A stretch of DNA of 64,000 nt from CAZIRF01 sp964541755 (lineage in GTDB: Bacteria; Spirochaetota; Spirochaetia; Treponematales; Breznakiellaceae): assembly GCA_964541755.1 (NCBI GenBank), contig CAZIRF010000008.1, positions 1 through 64,000 on the forward strand, read 5' to 3'. Position numbers and translations under genes: made by a program. Of this stretch, positions 42,512-51,444 are shown piece after piece (positions within the stretch are counted from its first letter, which is position 1; every line of letters starts with the position of its first letter). The notes under the pieces were generated by a model that was not told where the DNA came from, did not search any database, and worked only from the letters and a program-made list of their open reading frames with translations.

Positions 42512-42940
42512 TTACAGTTCAATTGCTTCGGGATTCTGCGCCGCATGGGGATGCTCTGCACCGGCGTAGATCTTGACGTTGAGGAAGAGCTTGCGGCCCA
42601 GGGGTCCCTTGGGAAGCATGCCTTTTACAGCGTGCTCAAGGGGCGCGGTGGGATGACGCTCGAGAAGACTCTCGAAGGTATCTTCCTTGAGACCGCCTAC
42701 GTATCCGGTGTGGCGATAGTACATCTTGTTCTGGCGCTTGCGCCCGGTTACGGCAATCTTGTCGGCATTGATAATGACGACGTAATCACCGAGTTCGTGA
42801 TGAGGGGCAAAAATGGCCTTGTGTTTGCCGCGCACGAGGGCGGCTGCCTTTGCGGCAACACGACCGAGAACCTTGTCGCTGGCGTCAATGACGTACCACT
42901 TGCGCTCGGCAACAGCAGGTTTAACAAAAACAGTCTTCAT
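42512..42940 (-). CDS. rplM: 50S ribosomal protein L13
   Basis: 142 aa. WYVIDASDKVLGRVAAKAAA and NADKIAVTGRKRQNKMYYRH are classic L13 blocks, with RHPTAPLEHAVKGMLPKGPLG in the second half (split here for length). AAAGG lies 8 nt upstream of ATG. First gene of the rplM-rpsI operon. Confidence 0.99.
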   Translation of the reverse strand: MKTVFVKPAVAERKWYVIDASDKVLGRVAAKAAALVRGKHKAIFAPHHELGDYVVIINADKIAVTGRKRQNKMYYRHTGYVGGLKEDTFESLLERHPTAPLEHAVKGMLPKGPLGRKLFLNVKIYAGAEHPHAAQNPEAIEL

Positions 42941-43032
42941 GTATCATACCTTTGTCGGTGTTTTCCAACCACGGATCTGCGCCGGGTTCGCACGGGCATC
43001 TGGCGAACACAGCATGAACGGGGCAGGGCCGC

Positions 43033-43061
43033 ATATTCCCACAGAGCGTGAAAAATGTCAA
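43033..43061 (-). promoter_or_regulatory. Candidate rplM-rpsI promoter
   Basis: Minus strand TTGACA (43061-43056, perfect), 17-bp spacer, GAATAT (43038-43033). The -10 is weak (3 of 6), but alternatives shifted by one base are similar. Leader to rplM about 85 nt. Confidence 0.4.
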
Positions 43062-43121
43062 TACGACCAAGCGCCGGGTCCAGTGACCCCGGATATAAAG
43101 GACAATAAACGTATGGAGGAA

Positions 43122-43382
43122 TCAGTTCTCTTTGCCGTCGGCGGCAGGGGTATCGCTGTCTTCGGCCGCGGCCTCTTCCTCTTCCTTTTTGGCATCAATT
43201 TTGTCTTTGATGTCTGCGACACCAATAAAGGCGATTATAAGCCCCAGGAAGACCGCAAGAACGGGGGCGGCGCCACGCAGGAACAGGAGGACATCGGCAA
43301 ACCAATTGAGCCCGAAGGGAGCGGGCAGAACGGAAAATACCGCAAATGCGATAAAAACGATACCGATGACAAGTGCAATCAT
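43122..43382 (-). CDS. Small membrane protein with acidic tail
   Basis: 86 aa. Two hydrophobic helices (ALVIGIVFIAFAVFSVLPA; LRGAAPVLAVFLGLIIAFIG) followed by a Lys/Glu/Ala-rich tail (DAKKEEEEAAAEDSDTPAAD). Function unknown; similar small two-helix proteins occur in many spirochaetes. GGAGGAATA lies upstream of ATG. It may share a promoter with 43460. Confidence 0.65.
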   Translation of the reverse strand: MIALVIGIVFIAFAVFSVLPAPFGLNWFADVLLFLRGAAPVLAVFLGLIIAFIGVADIKDKIDAKKEEEEAAAEDSDTPAADGKEN

Positions 43383-43425
43383 ATATTCCTCCGGGACAGA
43401 CCTTCCGGTCCGGCTTTATTGTAAT

Positions 43426-43444
43426 CCACCGCCTCCGGCGGTGG
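43426..43444 (-). terminator. Perfect hairpin between two small membrane-protein genes
   Basis: CCACCGCC (43426-43433) and GGCGGTGG (43437-43444), 3-nt loop; no good T-run on either strand (ATTACAATAAAG on the minus strand). Weak terminator or mRNA processing element. Confidence 0.4.
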
Positions 43445-43459
43445 TTCCACGCAGGCAGC

Positions 43460-43762
43460 TTAGTGCTTGCGGTACTTGCGTACTATCATGACCCAAAAGG
43501 CCGAAATGTAAAAGAGGGTGGGCACCAGTGGCAGTACAATTGCGGCGAGCGACATGGACCCGATTGTGAACCATGACGGCCCGCTAACCCCGAAGCACTC
43601 CAAAATTGTATAGACTGTATCCGCATACGAGGCGACCGTCCCGCCCACCAAAAGCATCCAGGCGATATCCCGCGTGCGCGACCAAAGCAGGATGGCCAGA
43701 AAACACGCGACAGCCCCGACAAGGAGGCGCAGACTGATAGAGAGCAAGAGACCCGAATCCAT
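43460..43762 (-). CDS. Small integral membrane protein, unknown
   Basis: 100 aa, three hydrophobic helices (LLVGAVACFLAILLW, IAWMLLVGGTVASYADTVY, LAAIVLPLVPTLFYISAFWV) and a basic C-terminus VRKYRKH. The start is 12 nt after the 43774 gene stop. No family recognised; composition is consistent over the whole length, so it is likely a real gene. Confidence 0.6.
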   Translation of the reverse strand: MDSGLLLSISLRLLVGAVACFLAILLWSRTRDIAWMLLVGGTVASYADTVYTILECFGVSGPSWFTIGSMSLAAIVLPLVPTLFYISAFWVMIVRKYRKH

Positions 43763-43773
43763 ATATGACAGTA

Positions 43774-44697
43774 TTACCGGCCGGCGTCATTCATGCAAGG
43801 GGAACCTTGTATTGCAGACAAAAGACGAACGAGTATAGCGATTTCGCCGTCAGAGAAACCGGGGGATATGGCAAGGGGTTCGCCGGGGTATGGCGGCAAG
43901 AAGACACCCATGCCAAAGGCATCCTCGCGCATGAGATCCCAGTGTTCGGGGGCTGGTGCGGGCTCCGGATGGAGCCAAGAACCGTTGACGCACCAGGAGA
44001 GAGTCCCCGCCCCTTCTGCGGGGAAGGATTCGTCTGAGGATTGAGCTCCATCCTGCGTATCCAGAAAGGCGGCAAGACGCGGGTACAGGGCCCGTATATC
44101 CCGCTCGCCTGAGCGCTCGAGGATCTCGAAGGCGCGGATGATGGCGGCAAGGAGGGCCGGCGCAGGCCAGACAGATGCAAGGGGATTGTCCGAAAGGGTG
44201 GCGACCTTCGAAACGGCGCCATCATACAGGGCGGCGCTGACAAGCAAAACGGGGGGCAGGCCCGGCAGGGAAAGGGGCAGGACGGGCTGAATGACGCCCT
44301 CGAAGGAAGGCGGCGGGGTTTTCAGCGCCGGGCCCAGCCAGGGGCGCCAGGGGGCCGGCGTGGCGCCGAGCACAGTGACAGCCCGGGCCAGCTGTTCGCT
44401 GTCGCGGCAAAACAGGGCGACCGGGTGATCGACAAGCGGGGCAAAGAAGTCTTCGAGGGTCTTCTTCGCGCGTGCGTTCAACGGGTGGGCGGGCCAGGGA
44501 GAAGTGAGGCCGCGCTCTGCGGTATTTTTGTATGCAAGGAGTATACCCTCGCACTTGTGGCCCAGAATGGCCCGGCCACCGTCGAGCCAGAGGTCCAGAA
44601 GGCGGGTACCGTCGGGGAGGTAGAGGCGCGGGCCGCGCGCGCGGCGCGGCCAAAAGGAGCGGATACCCGGCTTTTTGCGGGGCGCTTTGTCAGGCAT
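43774..44697 (-). CDS. Degenerate class III aminotransferase-like protein
   Basis: 307 aa. The first 60 residues, GPRLYLPDGTRLLDLWLDGG followed by RAILGH, resemble the N-terminal substrate-side segment of class III PLP enzymes (glutamate-1-semialdehyde aminotransferase type: 'DGnryiDf..g.g..ilGH'). The rest keeps a loose large-domain pattern (ALFCRDSEQLARAV; PVLLVSAALYDGAVSKVA), but I cannot find the PLP lysine context (xxDEVqxG ... K). It may be a non-catalytic relative or another family. Overlaps the helicase stop by 8 nt. Confidence 0.5.
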   Translation of the reverse strand: MPDKAPRKKPGIRSFWPRRARGPRLYLPDGTRLLDLWLDGGRAILGHKCEGILLAYKNTAERGLTSPWPAHPLNARAKKTLEDFFAPLVDHPVALFCRDSEQLARAVTVLGATPAPWRPWLGPALKTPPPSFEGVIQPVLPLSLPGLPPVLLVSAALYDGAVSKVATLSDNPLASVWPAPALLAAIIRAFEILERSGERDIRALYPRLAAFLDTQDGAQSSDESFPAEGAGTLSWCVNGSWLHPEPAPAPEHWDLMREDAFGMGVFLPPYPGEPLAISPGFSDGEIAILVRLLSAIQGSPCMNDAGR

Positions 44698-47008
44698 CGG
44701 GGGCCACCTTCATGAAGCGGTTTTTCTGGCGGATTGGGTCAAAGCTTACACGGGCCCCGCTCTCGAAGCGGGCGAGGAGGCGCGCCTCATCCGGCGGCGA
44801 AGAGGGGTCGGGGCCGATAACCGCGCCGTAGCCGTAATCGTCGTGAAAGAGGCGTGTCCCCGGCGGCCAGCGGCCGTCGGCATCAGTAGAAATTCCCTCT
44901 TGGCCGCCATCGCCAAAACCCGTGCGCCTTGAGCCTGTGGCCCCTGGCGCATCGGCAAAACGGAAACCGGGAGGGGCCTTGCCCAGGACGCGGACCCCGC
45001 TTGAAGGGAGTTCGCGCAAAAAGATCGAGGGCATGGTGGGCTGTGTGCGGCCGTAGAGGCGACGCAGGGCGCAGGAGCTGAGGTAGAGCTCGTCCATGGC
45101 GCGGGTGGCGCCAACGTAGAAGAGACGGCGCTCCTCCTCGAGGTCCTCGTCGCGCTTGTCGTCGCGGGGAAAGACCCCCTGCTCTACCCCGGTCATGATG
45201 ACGCGGGGGAACTCGAGGCCCTTGGTGTTGTGAATGGTGATAAGGGTGACCGCGTCGTCGCTTACGGCCTCCTGCTCTGCGCGGTCGAGTTCAATGTGTT
45301 CGAGGAAGAGGGCGAGGCCGTCAAAGCTCGCCTCGTAGAGGCTCGCGGCGTTTGCCAGTTCCTGGAGGTTGGCCAGGCGCTGGGTCCCGGCGACTTCATC
45401 CTGGCCCTCGTGGTAGGCGGCGATACCCGATTCAATGGAAAGCTGCACGAAGAAGTGCGAGAGGCCCTCGCCGGCGCGCAAGCGCTCGTCCAGATCGCCC
45501 GCGCCGGAAGATGGCGGGGGTATGAGGGACAAAGACTCTGTGGCGACCGTGTCGTCAGCGGCGGGGGCGCCGTCAGTGGCGGGGGCATCGGAGGCGCCGG
45601 GAGCTTCACCCAAGAGGGCGCGCGCGCGTGAAATGACCGAAAGGAACTCGCGGCAGCCGGTTTTCGCGCGCGAGGCGAGCGCGGGGCCGACGCGTTCGAG
45701 GGCCCGCTCGAGGTCGCCCAACTCGCTGCCGGCAAAGGAGAGGGCCGCATCCACAATGCGGTCCTGGGCCTTGCCCCCAATGCCGCGGGCGGGCTTGTTG
45801 ACGACGCGTCTAAAGGCAACCTCGTCGCGCGGGTTCGAAACGAAGGCGGCAAGGGCCAGGGCATCCTTTACCTCCTCGCGCTCGTAGAACTTGAGGGAGC
45901 CCACCACGCGGTAGGGGATCTTTCGGCGCAGGAACTCGCTCTCGAAGCCCATGGACTGGGCGTTGGTGCGGTAGAGTATGGCCCAATCGCTGTAGGGCCG
46001 GGCCGACTGCAGGACGAGCTCGGCGGCGAAGGCGGCCTCGGCATCCTGATCGTGCAAAAAGGCGAGAACCGGGAGGGCCCCCTCGCCACGGGCGGCCACC
46101 ATGGTCTTGCCCAGGCGCCCCTCGTTGCGCGAGACGACCGATTCGGCCGCGCGCAGGATGGGCTGCACCGAGCGGTAGTTCTCCTCGAGGCGAATGACCG
46201 TCGTCCCCTGGACGAGGTTCGGGAAATCGAGGATGTTGCGCACTTCGGCGCCCCGGAAACGATAGATGGACTGGTCGTCGTCTCCGACGACGCAGAGGTA
46301 GGTCCCCGGCCCGCAGAGCTCGCGCAAGAGCTCGAACTGGGCCACGTTGGAATCCTGATACTCGTCGACGAGGATGACGCGAAAGCGCTGGCGGAATCGC
46401 TCGCGAAGGGCAGTGTCTTCGCGCAACAGCTCGACGGGGAGCTTGATGAGGTCGCCGAAATCGACGTTGCCAATCTCGCGCAGGCGCTTTTCGTAGGAGC
46501 GGTAGAGGGCGCGGAAGTCGGGACTGCCGTCGATTTCGTCGAGGAGGGGGGCCTCCGGGCTGTAAAAATAGTCCTTGGCGCGGGAAATGCGGTGGTAGGC
46601 CTGGGCGGCCTTGGCCCGCGGCAGGTCTTCGCGCAGGGTGGTGAGGAGCTGGATTGAGTCGTCGTTGTCGTAGATGACAAAGCGCTCGTTGAGTCCCAAC
46701 GAGGAGCTGCCGGCGTAGCGGCGCAGGAACCAGGAGCCGAAGGAGTGGAAGGTGCGCAACATGGCGCGCGCGGCGCGTGGCTCTATCAGACTGGCCCGTT
46801 CCGCCATTTCCCGGGCGGCCTTGTTCGTAAAGGTGACGGCAAGAATCGATTCGGGGTCGAGGCCCTGTTCGCGGATGAGCCAGGCGATCTTTGTGGTGAT
46901 GACGCGGGTCTTGCCCGATCCGGCACCGGCGAGGATGAGGAGCGGCCCGCCCGTGTGGCGAACGGCATCCAGCTGCGACGGGTTCAGGGCAGAGAGCCAA
47001 TCCTCCAT
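44690..47008 (-). CDS. UvrD/PcrA-type superfamily 1 DNA helicase
   Basis: 772 aa, 3'-5' helicase of excision repair and replication restart. Motifs: Q motif LNPSQLDAVRH, Walker A LILAGAGSGKTRVI, motif II VILVDEYQDSNVAQFEL, motif III VVGDDDQSIYRFRGA, motif V ALAAFV...ITIHNTKGLEFPRVIM and motif VI EERRLFYVGATRAMDELYLS. Between domains 1B/2B is a low-complexity stretch (PGASDAPATDGAPAADDTVA) rich in Gly/Ala/Asp, not typical for the family. The C-terminal Tudor-like RNA polymerase-binding segment of PcrA is only weakly suggested (LFHDDYGYGAVIG). ATG 47008 lies 2 nt after the rimO stop. Confidence 0.95.
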   Translation of the reverse strand: MEDWLSALNPSQLDAVRHTGGPLLILAGAGSGKTRVITTKIAWLIREQGLDPESILAVTFTNKAAREMAERASLIEPRAARAMLRTFHSFGSWFLRRYAGSSSLGLNERFVIYDNDDSIQLLTTLREDLPRAKAAQAYHRISRAKDYFYSPEAPLLDEIDGSPDFRALYRSYEKRLREIGNVDFGDLIKLPVELLREDTALRERFRQRFRVILVDEYQDSNVAQFELLRELCGPGTYLCVVGDDDQSIYRFRGAEVRNILDFPNLVQGTTVIRLEENYRSVQPILRAAESVVSRNEGRLGKTMVAARGEGALPVLAFLHDQDAEAAFAAELVLQSARPYSDWAILYRTNAQSMGFESEFLRRKIPYRVVGSLKFYEREEVKDALALAAFVSNPRDEVAFRRVVNKPARGIGGKAQDRIVDAALSFAGSELGDLERALERVGPALASRAKTGCREFLSVISRARALLGEAPGASDAPATDGAPAADDTVATESLSLIPPPSSGAGDLDERLRAGEGLSHFFVQLSIESGIAAYHEGQDEVAGTQRLANLQELANAASLYEASFDGLALFLEHIELDRAEQEAVSDDAVTLITIHNTKGLEFPRVIMTGVEQGVFPRDDKRDEDLEEERRLFYVGATRAMDELYLSSCALRRLYGRTQPTMPSIFLRELPSSGVRVLGKAPPGFRFADAPGATGSRRTGFGDGGQEGISTDADGRWPPGTRLFHDDYGYGAVIGPDPSSPPDEARLLARFESGARVSFDPIRQKNRFMKVAPDA

Positions 47009-47010
47009 GG

Positions 47011-48399
47011 CTATCCCCGCTCCGGCACCGCATCCAGGTCGAAGCCGTTGACCCGGACTATCCGGCAGGGGACGAGGCCGCCCAAGGGCAGTTCGTCAAA
47101 GGAGGTAATGACTGTCGAACCGTCGACCTCGGGGGCCTGGCAGACGGCGCGGCCCAGCCAGAGGCCCTCTTCGCCCTCGACCTTCTCTTCGATGAGTATG
47201 TCCATTTTCTGGCCGGCAAAGCGGGCCATGCGTTCAATGCTGATGGGCTGCTGTGCCTCTTCGACGCGGCGCTTGCGGGTCTCTGCGATCTTCTTCGCCA
47301 CACGCCCCTTGAGGCCCCAGGCCGGGGTGTCCTCTTCCCTCGACCAGGAAAAAGCGCCCAGCCAATCGAGGCGCGCGGCAGACTGGAAGTCGAGGAGGGC
47401 TTCGACATCGGCCTCTGTTTCGCCGGGGAAGCCCAAAAGGAAGGTACTGCGTATGGTCGCTTCGGGCACGGCGCGGCGGATGTCTTCGACGAGGGCGAGG
47501 TAGGTTTCGGCATCGCCGCGGCGGTTCATGGCGCGCAGAATGGAAGGGCTCGCATGCTGGAAGGGCACATCGAAGTAGGGCACGATATACGGCCTGCCGG
47601 GCCCCTCCCTCTCGCGGCGCGAGAGGCCCTCTGCAATGAGGGGCAGGAGTTCGCGGGGGAAGTGGTCGGGGTGAATGTACAGGAGGCGAATCCAAACATC
47701 GCCGTCGAGGGCGAGAAGCTCTTTTAGAAGGCCGATAAGGGAGCCCGTTTCGCCGCGGTCGACCCCGTAGCTTGCGAGGTCCTGCCCCACGAGGCAGAGT
47801 TCGCGGATCCCCCGGCCAATGAGACTGCGGGCCTCGGCGAGGATGGAGGCAGCGGGGCGGCTTCGAAGCCCCCCGCGAATGAGGGGAATCGCGCAGTAGG
47901 TACAGCGGTTGTCACAGCCCTCGCTTATCTTGAGGAAGGCCGAACCGGGGAGGGAGAGTATGGGCCGATGGCTCCCGCAGAGGGCGCTGTCCTGTGCCGC
48001 TAGGGCCTCCTCGCGGCTGTCGTCGCCGACAGGAGGGCAGAGGATGCGCTCTGTTCCGGCCATAACAGCTTTGACGGCCTCGCCCACACGCGAGAGATCG
48101 CCGTTGCCAAAGAAAAAGTCCACCTCGGGCATTTCGGCGGCGAGATCTGCGGCATAGCGCTGCGAGAGACAGCCGGCGAGCATGATCTTCTTGCCGGGAT
48201 ACGCGTCCCGCCAGGCAAGCAGGGCCTCTATCGACTCCCTCTTGGCGCTCTCAATAAAGCCGCAGGAGTTGACAATGACAAGGTCTGCCGTTTCGGGGTC
48301 CTCGCAGATCTCCCAGCCGGCGGCCATGAGGCTTGAAAGCATGAACTCGGCGTCGACCTGGTTTTTGGCGCAGCCGTGGGGGTCGAGGTAGAGGCGCAC
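47011..48399 (-). CDS. rimO: Ribosomal protein S12 methylthiotransferase RimO
   Basis: Radical SAM enzyme that adds a methylthio group to Asp of ribosomal protein S12. 462 aa. N-terminal UPF0004 domain with three Cys ligands (PHGCAKN, VNSCGF, AGCLSQR), radical SAM motif CDNRCTYC in LKISEGCDNRCTYCAIPLIR, and a C-terminal TRAM domain (MDILIEEKVEGEEGLWLGRA). SEGCDNRCTYC followed by IRGGLRSRP favours RimO over MiaB. Starts 3 nt after the RodZ-like stop. Confidence 0.96.
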   Translation of the reverse strand: MRLYLDPHGCAKNQVDAEFMLSSLMAAGWEICEDPETADLVIVNSCGFIESAKRESIEALLAWRDAYPGKKIMLAGCLSQRYAADLAAEMPEVDFFFGNGDLSRVGEAVKAVMAGTERILCPPVGDDSREEALAAQDSALCGSHRPILSLPGSAFLKISEGCDNRCTYCAIPLIRGGLRSRPAASILAEARSLIGRGIRELCLVGQDLASYGVDRGETGSLIGLLKELLALDGDVWIRLLYIHPDHFPRELLPLIAEGLSRREREGPGRPYIVPYFDVPFQHASPSILRAMNRRGDAETYLALVEDIRRAVPEATIRSTFLLGFPGETEADVEALLDFQSAARLDWLGAFSWSREEDTPAWGLKGRVAKKIAETRKRRVEEAQQPISIERMARFAGQKMDILIEEKVEGEEGLWLGRAVCQAPEVDGSTVITSFDELPLGGLVPCRIVRVNGFDLDAVPERG

Positions 48400-48402
48400 C
48401 GC

Positions 48403-49566
48403 TCAATCTACCCGCTCGGTTATGAGGCGGTACTGATTGTCTTCGTCGCGCACCCACTTTATGTCCACAACGACAACTTCGCCAGCGCGCCCGATGTCGA
48501 GGTCGACCGAACGCCCGCCACCGATAGTCGTGAGCTTGACGGCCGCCGCATTCGACACCCAAAGGCGCAGGGCATTGCGGGCCTGGACGGTGAGGGTCTC
48601 GGCCTTATGGAAGTAGCGTTCGTCGCGTTCCTTGCGGTCAACTTCCCAGCGGAACATGCAGTACCCGCGAAAGGTGGCCTGAACCGTAAAGGGCCAGGCG
48701 GTACCGGGGGACGTAAAGATGGCATTTTGACTGGCCGACTGGGCGTTCGACACCGGGGCAGTGGTCGATGCGGCAGCCGCGACCGCGGCCACATCGCTGT
48801 CCGGGTTTATTGCCGGTTTTGCATCCACGGTAATCGGGAGGGCTGCATCGGAGGGGATGGGGGTAGCATCGGTACTGACAAGTTCAACCCGCAGGGAAAC
48901 CCCCTTGTCCGGGCGGTTCTTGTACAGATCGGCGACAAACACCATGAGGTCGCCGTGCCCATCCCCATTGAGGTCGAGAGCCTCCTCCTGCCCCAACTCG
49001 ATACGAAGTTCACCCAGGGGGCTGTCCAAGACAACGACATCGCCAAGCCCGACAACCCGAAGGTCGTGAACCGTGTCGCCAAAGCGCACGGCGATACGGT
49101 CTTCGACAAAGAAGCGCTTTTCAAGGTAGCCGCTATCGAGGGGCCAGACATTTCGCTTTGGAGCCTCTTCATCTTGGGGCTTGGCGACCGCCGCCGGCTC
49201 TTGCACACTGGAGGCTATCAGCATTGCCCCTATCCCCATTCCAATGACAACGACAGCGACCGCTATGGCCACCACGAGTTTTTTAACCGGAAAGGGTTTG
49301 TGCAGGAGGGCCTCGACCGGAACCGGAGCCTCCTGAATTTTCATGGTGCGATAGAGATCGAGCGTGGCGGCCGGATCGAGGCCCAGATACTCTGCGTAGT
49401 TGCGTAAAAAACCCATAAGATAGGGTTCGCCGGGAAAGATCGAAAAGTTCTCCTCTTCGAGGGCTTCCAGATAGCGGCGGGCGATATTCGTATCCCGCGC
49501 AACCTGTTCGAAACTGCAGGCTTTTTTGTCACGGGCTTCTTTCAATACAGATCCGAGCGATTCCAC
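48403..49566 (-). CDS. RodZ-like membrane protein with HTH domain
   Basis: 387 aa from GTG 49566, preceded by GGAGGGCCT. N-terminal helix-turn-helix of the RodZ type (LGSVLKEARDKKACSFEQVA, then YLEALEEENFSIFPGEPYLM, GFLRNYAEYLGLDP), a single helix (KLVVAIAVAVVVIGMGIGAM) and a periplasmic part ending in a beta domain (FTVQATFRGYCMFRWEVDRK) of the DUF4115 kind. RodZ links MreB to the cell-wall machinery; in spirochaetes this is inferred. An Ala-rich spacer (AAVAAAASTTAPVSNAQSAS) lies before the final domain. Part of a long minus-strand run with LolA-like upstream and rimO downstream. Confidence 0.85.
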   Translation of the reverse strand: MESLGSVLKEARDKKACSFEQVARDTNIARRYLEALEEENFSIFPGEPYLMGFLRNYAEYLGLDPAATLDLYRTMKIQEAPVPVEALLHKPFPVKKLVVAIAVAVVVIGMGIGAMLIASSVQEPAAVAKPQDEEAPKRNVWPLDSGYLEKRFFVEDRIAVRFGDTVHDLRVVGLGDVVVLDSPLGELRIELGQEEALDLNGDGHGDLMVFVADLYKNRPDKGVSLRVELVSTDATPIPSDAALPITVDAKPAINPDSDVAAVAAAASTTAPVSNAQSASQNAIFTSPGTAWPFTVQATFRGYCMFRWEVDRKERDERYFHKAETLTVQARNALRLWVSNAAAVKLTTIGGGRSVDLDIGRAGEVVVVDIKWVRDEDNQYRLITERVD

Positions 49567-49632
49567 AGGCCCTCCAGAACGAGCCCCGCACGGGGCAAAC
49601 ACAAATTGACGAATACACCTTGCGGCGCCGGG

Positions 49633-50355
49633 TTAATCACTGTCCCGGTACAGAAAATTGTCATAGAAATTGGCCGATGGCTGTTTTTCGTAAGTGAACA
49701 GGGCGTCGGCGATCCCCTGATTGGGTTTTATGTCATAAAAATTGAAGCGAACGTTTTCATTGGCGATTGTCGTTCCCTCGATACGACGAATATGGAGTGT
49801 CGCAGGATCCACGGCCAGATGTATTTCACGAAAGCCCTCGGAGAGGCTGCGGCGCGAGAGGACCAGTTTGATGACCATTTCCGCTTCGACTGAGGACTCT
49901 GTTTCATCGGTGCCCTCCCCTTCAATGGAGACTTCATCCAGCGGAAGGGGCGTGGGGCTCGCGAGGTAAGAAACGGCGTAGTTGCGGCGCAGGATGGAAA
50001 GGCCCGCGGCAGAGGCGAGGGAGGCCCCACCGGAAGAAGATTCGCTGGTAACCGTCTGGCTGAGCACGGCGCGGTACTCGGGAAGGTAGACGGTGAGGGT
50101 ATCACCATTGAAGACGATAATCTGCTCTTCGGGAACGCTAAAGTCGAGGCGCATGAGGTTCGGGGCCTTGAAGAGGGCCTTTGCCTCCATGGACGAGCGC
50201 CCGGTCTCGATGGAGACGAGGGCGGTGTAATCCTCCATGGCCTGGTACACCTCGCCAACCTTGGCCAGAAAGCGTTCGGCGGTGAGTATATCTTGGGCGG
50301 ACAGGGGAAGAAGAGCAAACAGCGTTAACAAAAGGGCGATAATTCGTCGATTCAC
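49633..50355 (-). CDS. LolA-like outer-membrane lipoprotein carrier protein
   Basis: 240 aa. GTG 50355 with AGGAG 6 nt upstream; signal peptide NRRIIALLLTLFALLPLSAQ. Mature fold similar to LolA: VYQAMEDYTALVSIETGRSS, MRLDFSVPEEQIIVFNGDTL and YEKQPSANFYDN at the end ('dLT..y...l...f'). LolA carries lipoproteins across the periplasm, fitting a lipoprotein-rich cell. Start lies 8 nt after the yhbY stop. Confidence 0.8.
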   Translation of the reverse strand: MNRRIIALLLTLFALLPLSAQDILTAERFLAKVGEVYQAMEDYTALVSIETGRSSMEAKALFKAPNLMRLDFSVPEEQIIVFNGDTLTVYLPEYRAVLSQTVTSESSSGGASLASAAGLSILRRNYAVSYLASPTPLPLDEVSIEGEGTDETESSVEAEMVIKLVLSRRSLSEGFREIHLAVDPATLHIRRIEGTTIANENVRFNFYDIKPNQGIADALFTYEKQPSANFYDNFLYRDSD

Positions 50356-50363
50356 ACTTACTC

Positions 50364-50657
50364 CTACGGCAACACCAGGTTTCGTTTCTCGGGTATACGC
50401 GAGGGACGGTAGAGGACGGCCACATACCCGATGCACTGCACCAATTCGCTTCCACTCGCACGGGCGAGTGTCTGCGCGGTCTCGCGACAGGTCTCCTTGC
50501 CGGAGACAAAGCGCAGCTTTACCAATTCGTCATTATCCAACTGGGTTTCGAGGGCACGCTTGAGCGCGTCACTCGCCCCTTCCTTGCCAACCATGACCCG
50601 GGGATCGAGGTTGTGTGCGCGCGCCTTGAGAAAGGCCCGCTGTTTGCTCGTCAACAT
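50364..50657 (-). CDS. yhbY: YhbY-type CRM-domain RNA-binding protein
   Basis: 97 aa. LTSKQRAFLKARAHNLDPRV and MVGKEGASDALKRALETQLD are classic YhbY; it binds ribosome precursors. The conserved G-x-x-G loop is present (KEGASD). The C-terminal SELVQCIGYVAVLYRPS also fits. Close to LolA-like gene. Confidence 0.94.
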   Translation of the reverse strand: MLTSKQRAFLKARAHNLDPRVMVGKEGASDALKRALETQLDNDELVKLRFVSGKETCRETAQTLARASGSELVQCIGYVAVLYRPSRIPEKRNLVLP

Positions 50658-50702
50658 GCTGTTCCTGTATGGGCGGCCCCGCAGTGCAGAGGGGCACCCG
50701 TA

Positions 50703-51410
50703 TCATGTGCCGGTAGTGCCGGCCGATCCGGACACCGTCTGCGCGATGTACCCGGTAAGGGATTCGAGAATATCACTGTCCTTGAAGGGCCAGGATATCA
50801 GGGGGCTGCCATTCACGAAGAGAACGGGACATTCACGTTCGCCGGCGCGAACGGTCCAGACGGGGAAGTTCTCGACAATGCGCAATGAGGGGACGATGTG
50901 CGGAATATCCGATTGGGAGTACACGGCGAGGGTCGCCCGCCAAAGAGCGGCAGCAGCCTCTGCAGTGGGGGCATCCCGCCGATTGACGGCGAGATCGAGG
51001 CGCAGGGTCAAGGGGGTCGAGACCGATGAAACCAGAGCCGCGGCCGGTGGCAGAAGCTCGGGTTTTGGCTCGTAGACAACCCCCAAGGAAACCATACCGT
51101 CGAGAAGCGCCGGCAAGACGAAGCCCAGCGGCACACCGTAGACACGGAACTCCGGGGCCTCTTTGGCCGTTATGACGAGGGCCGGGAGGGTATCCACCCG
51201 GTACTTGCGCAAAAGATCCCCGCTCTCCATTGCCTCGTGAACCTCGACAGAGAGCCGGTTGGTGGTCTCTGCAAGTTCCTGTGCGGCCTGACGGTTCTCC
51301 CGGCAGGCCGTGTCCTCGTAGCCCAGGGTAAATACCTGGACAGAGACCTGACGCCTGAGGGCGGCGAGGCGGGCTGTTGCTGCTTTTCGTGAATATCGAT
51401 TGAGCACCAT
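50703..51410 (-). CDS. Tandem thioredoxin-fold protein lacking the CxxC motifs
   Basis: 235 aa. Two consecutive thioredoxin-like halves can be seen: VSVQVFTLGYEDTACRENRQ ending with the cis-Pro strand VDTLPALVI, and SLRIVENFPVWTVRAGERECPV (read in two pieces). The architecture resembles AhpF N-terminal/PDO-type proteins, but the redox CxxC is missing: the first half has a single Cys (TACRENR), the second none in place. Thus it is probably not a disulfide oxidoreductase. ATG 51410, poor ribosome site. Directly downstream of ftsH (35 nt). Confidence 0.6.
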   Translation of the reverse strand: MVLNRYSRKAATARLAALRRQVSVQVFTLGYEDTACRENRQAAQELAETTNRLSVEVHEAMESGDLLRKYRVDTLPALVITAKEAPEFRVYGVPLGFVLPALLDGMVSLGVVYEPKPELLPPAAALVSSVSTPLTLRLDLAVNRRDAPTAEAAAALWRATLAVYSQSDIPHIVPSLRIVENFPVWTVRAGERECPVLFVNGSPLISWPFKDSDILESLTGYIAQTVSGSAGTTGT

Positions 51411-51444
51411 ACAGGGCAGAGGATACGTTCTTTTGTATCCACCG

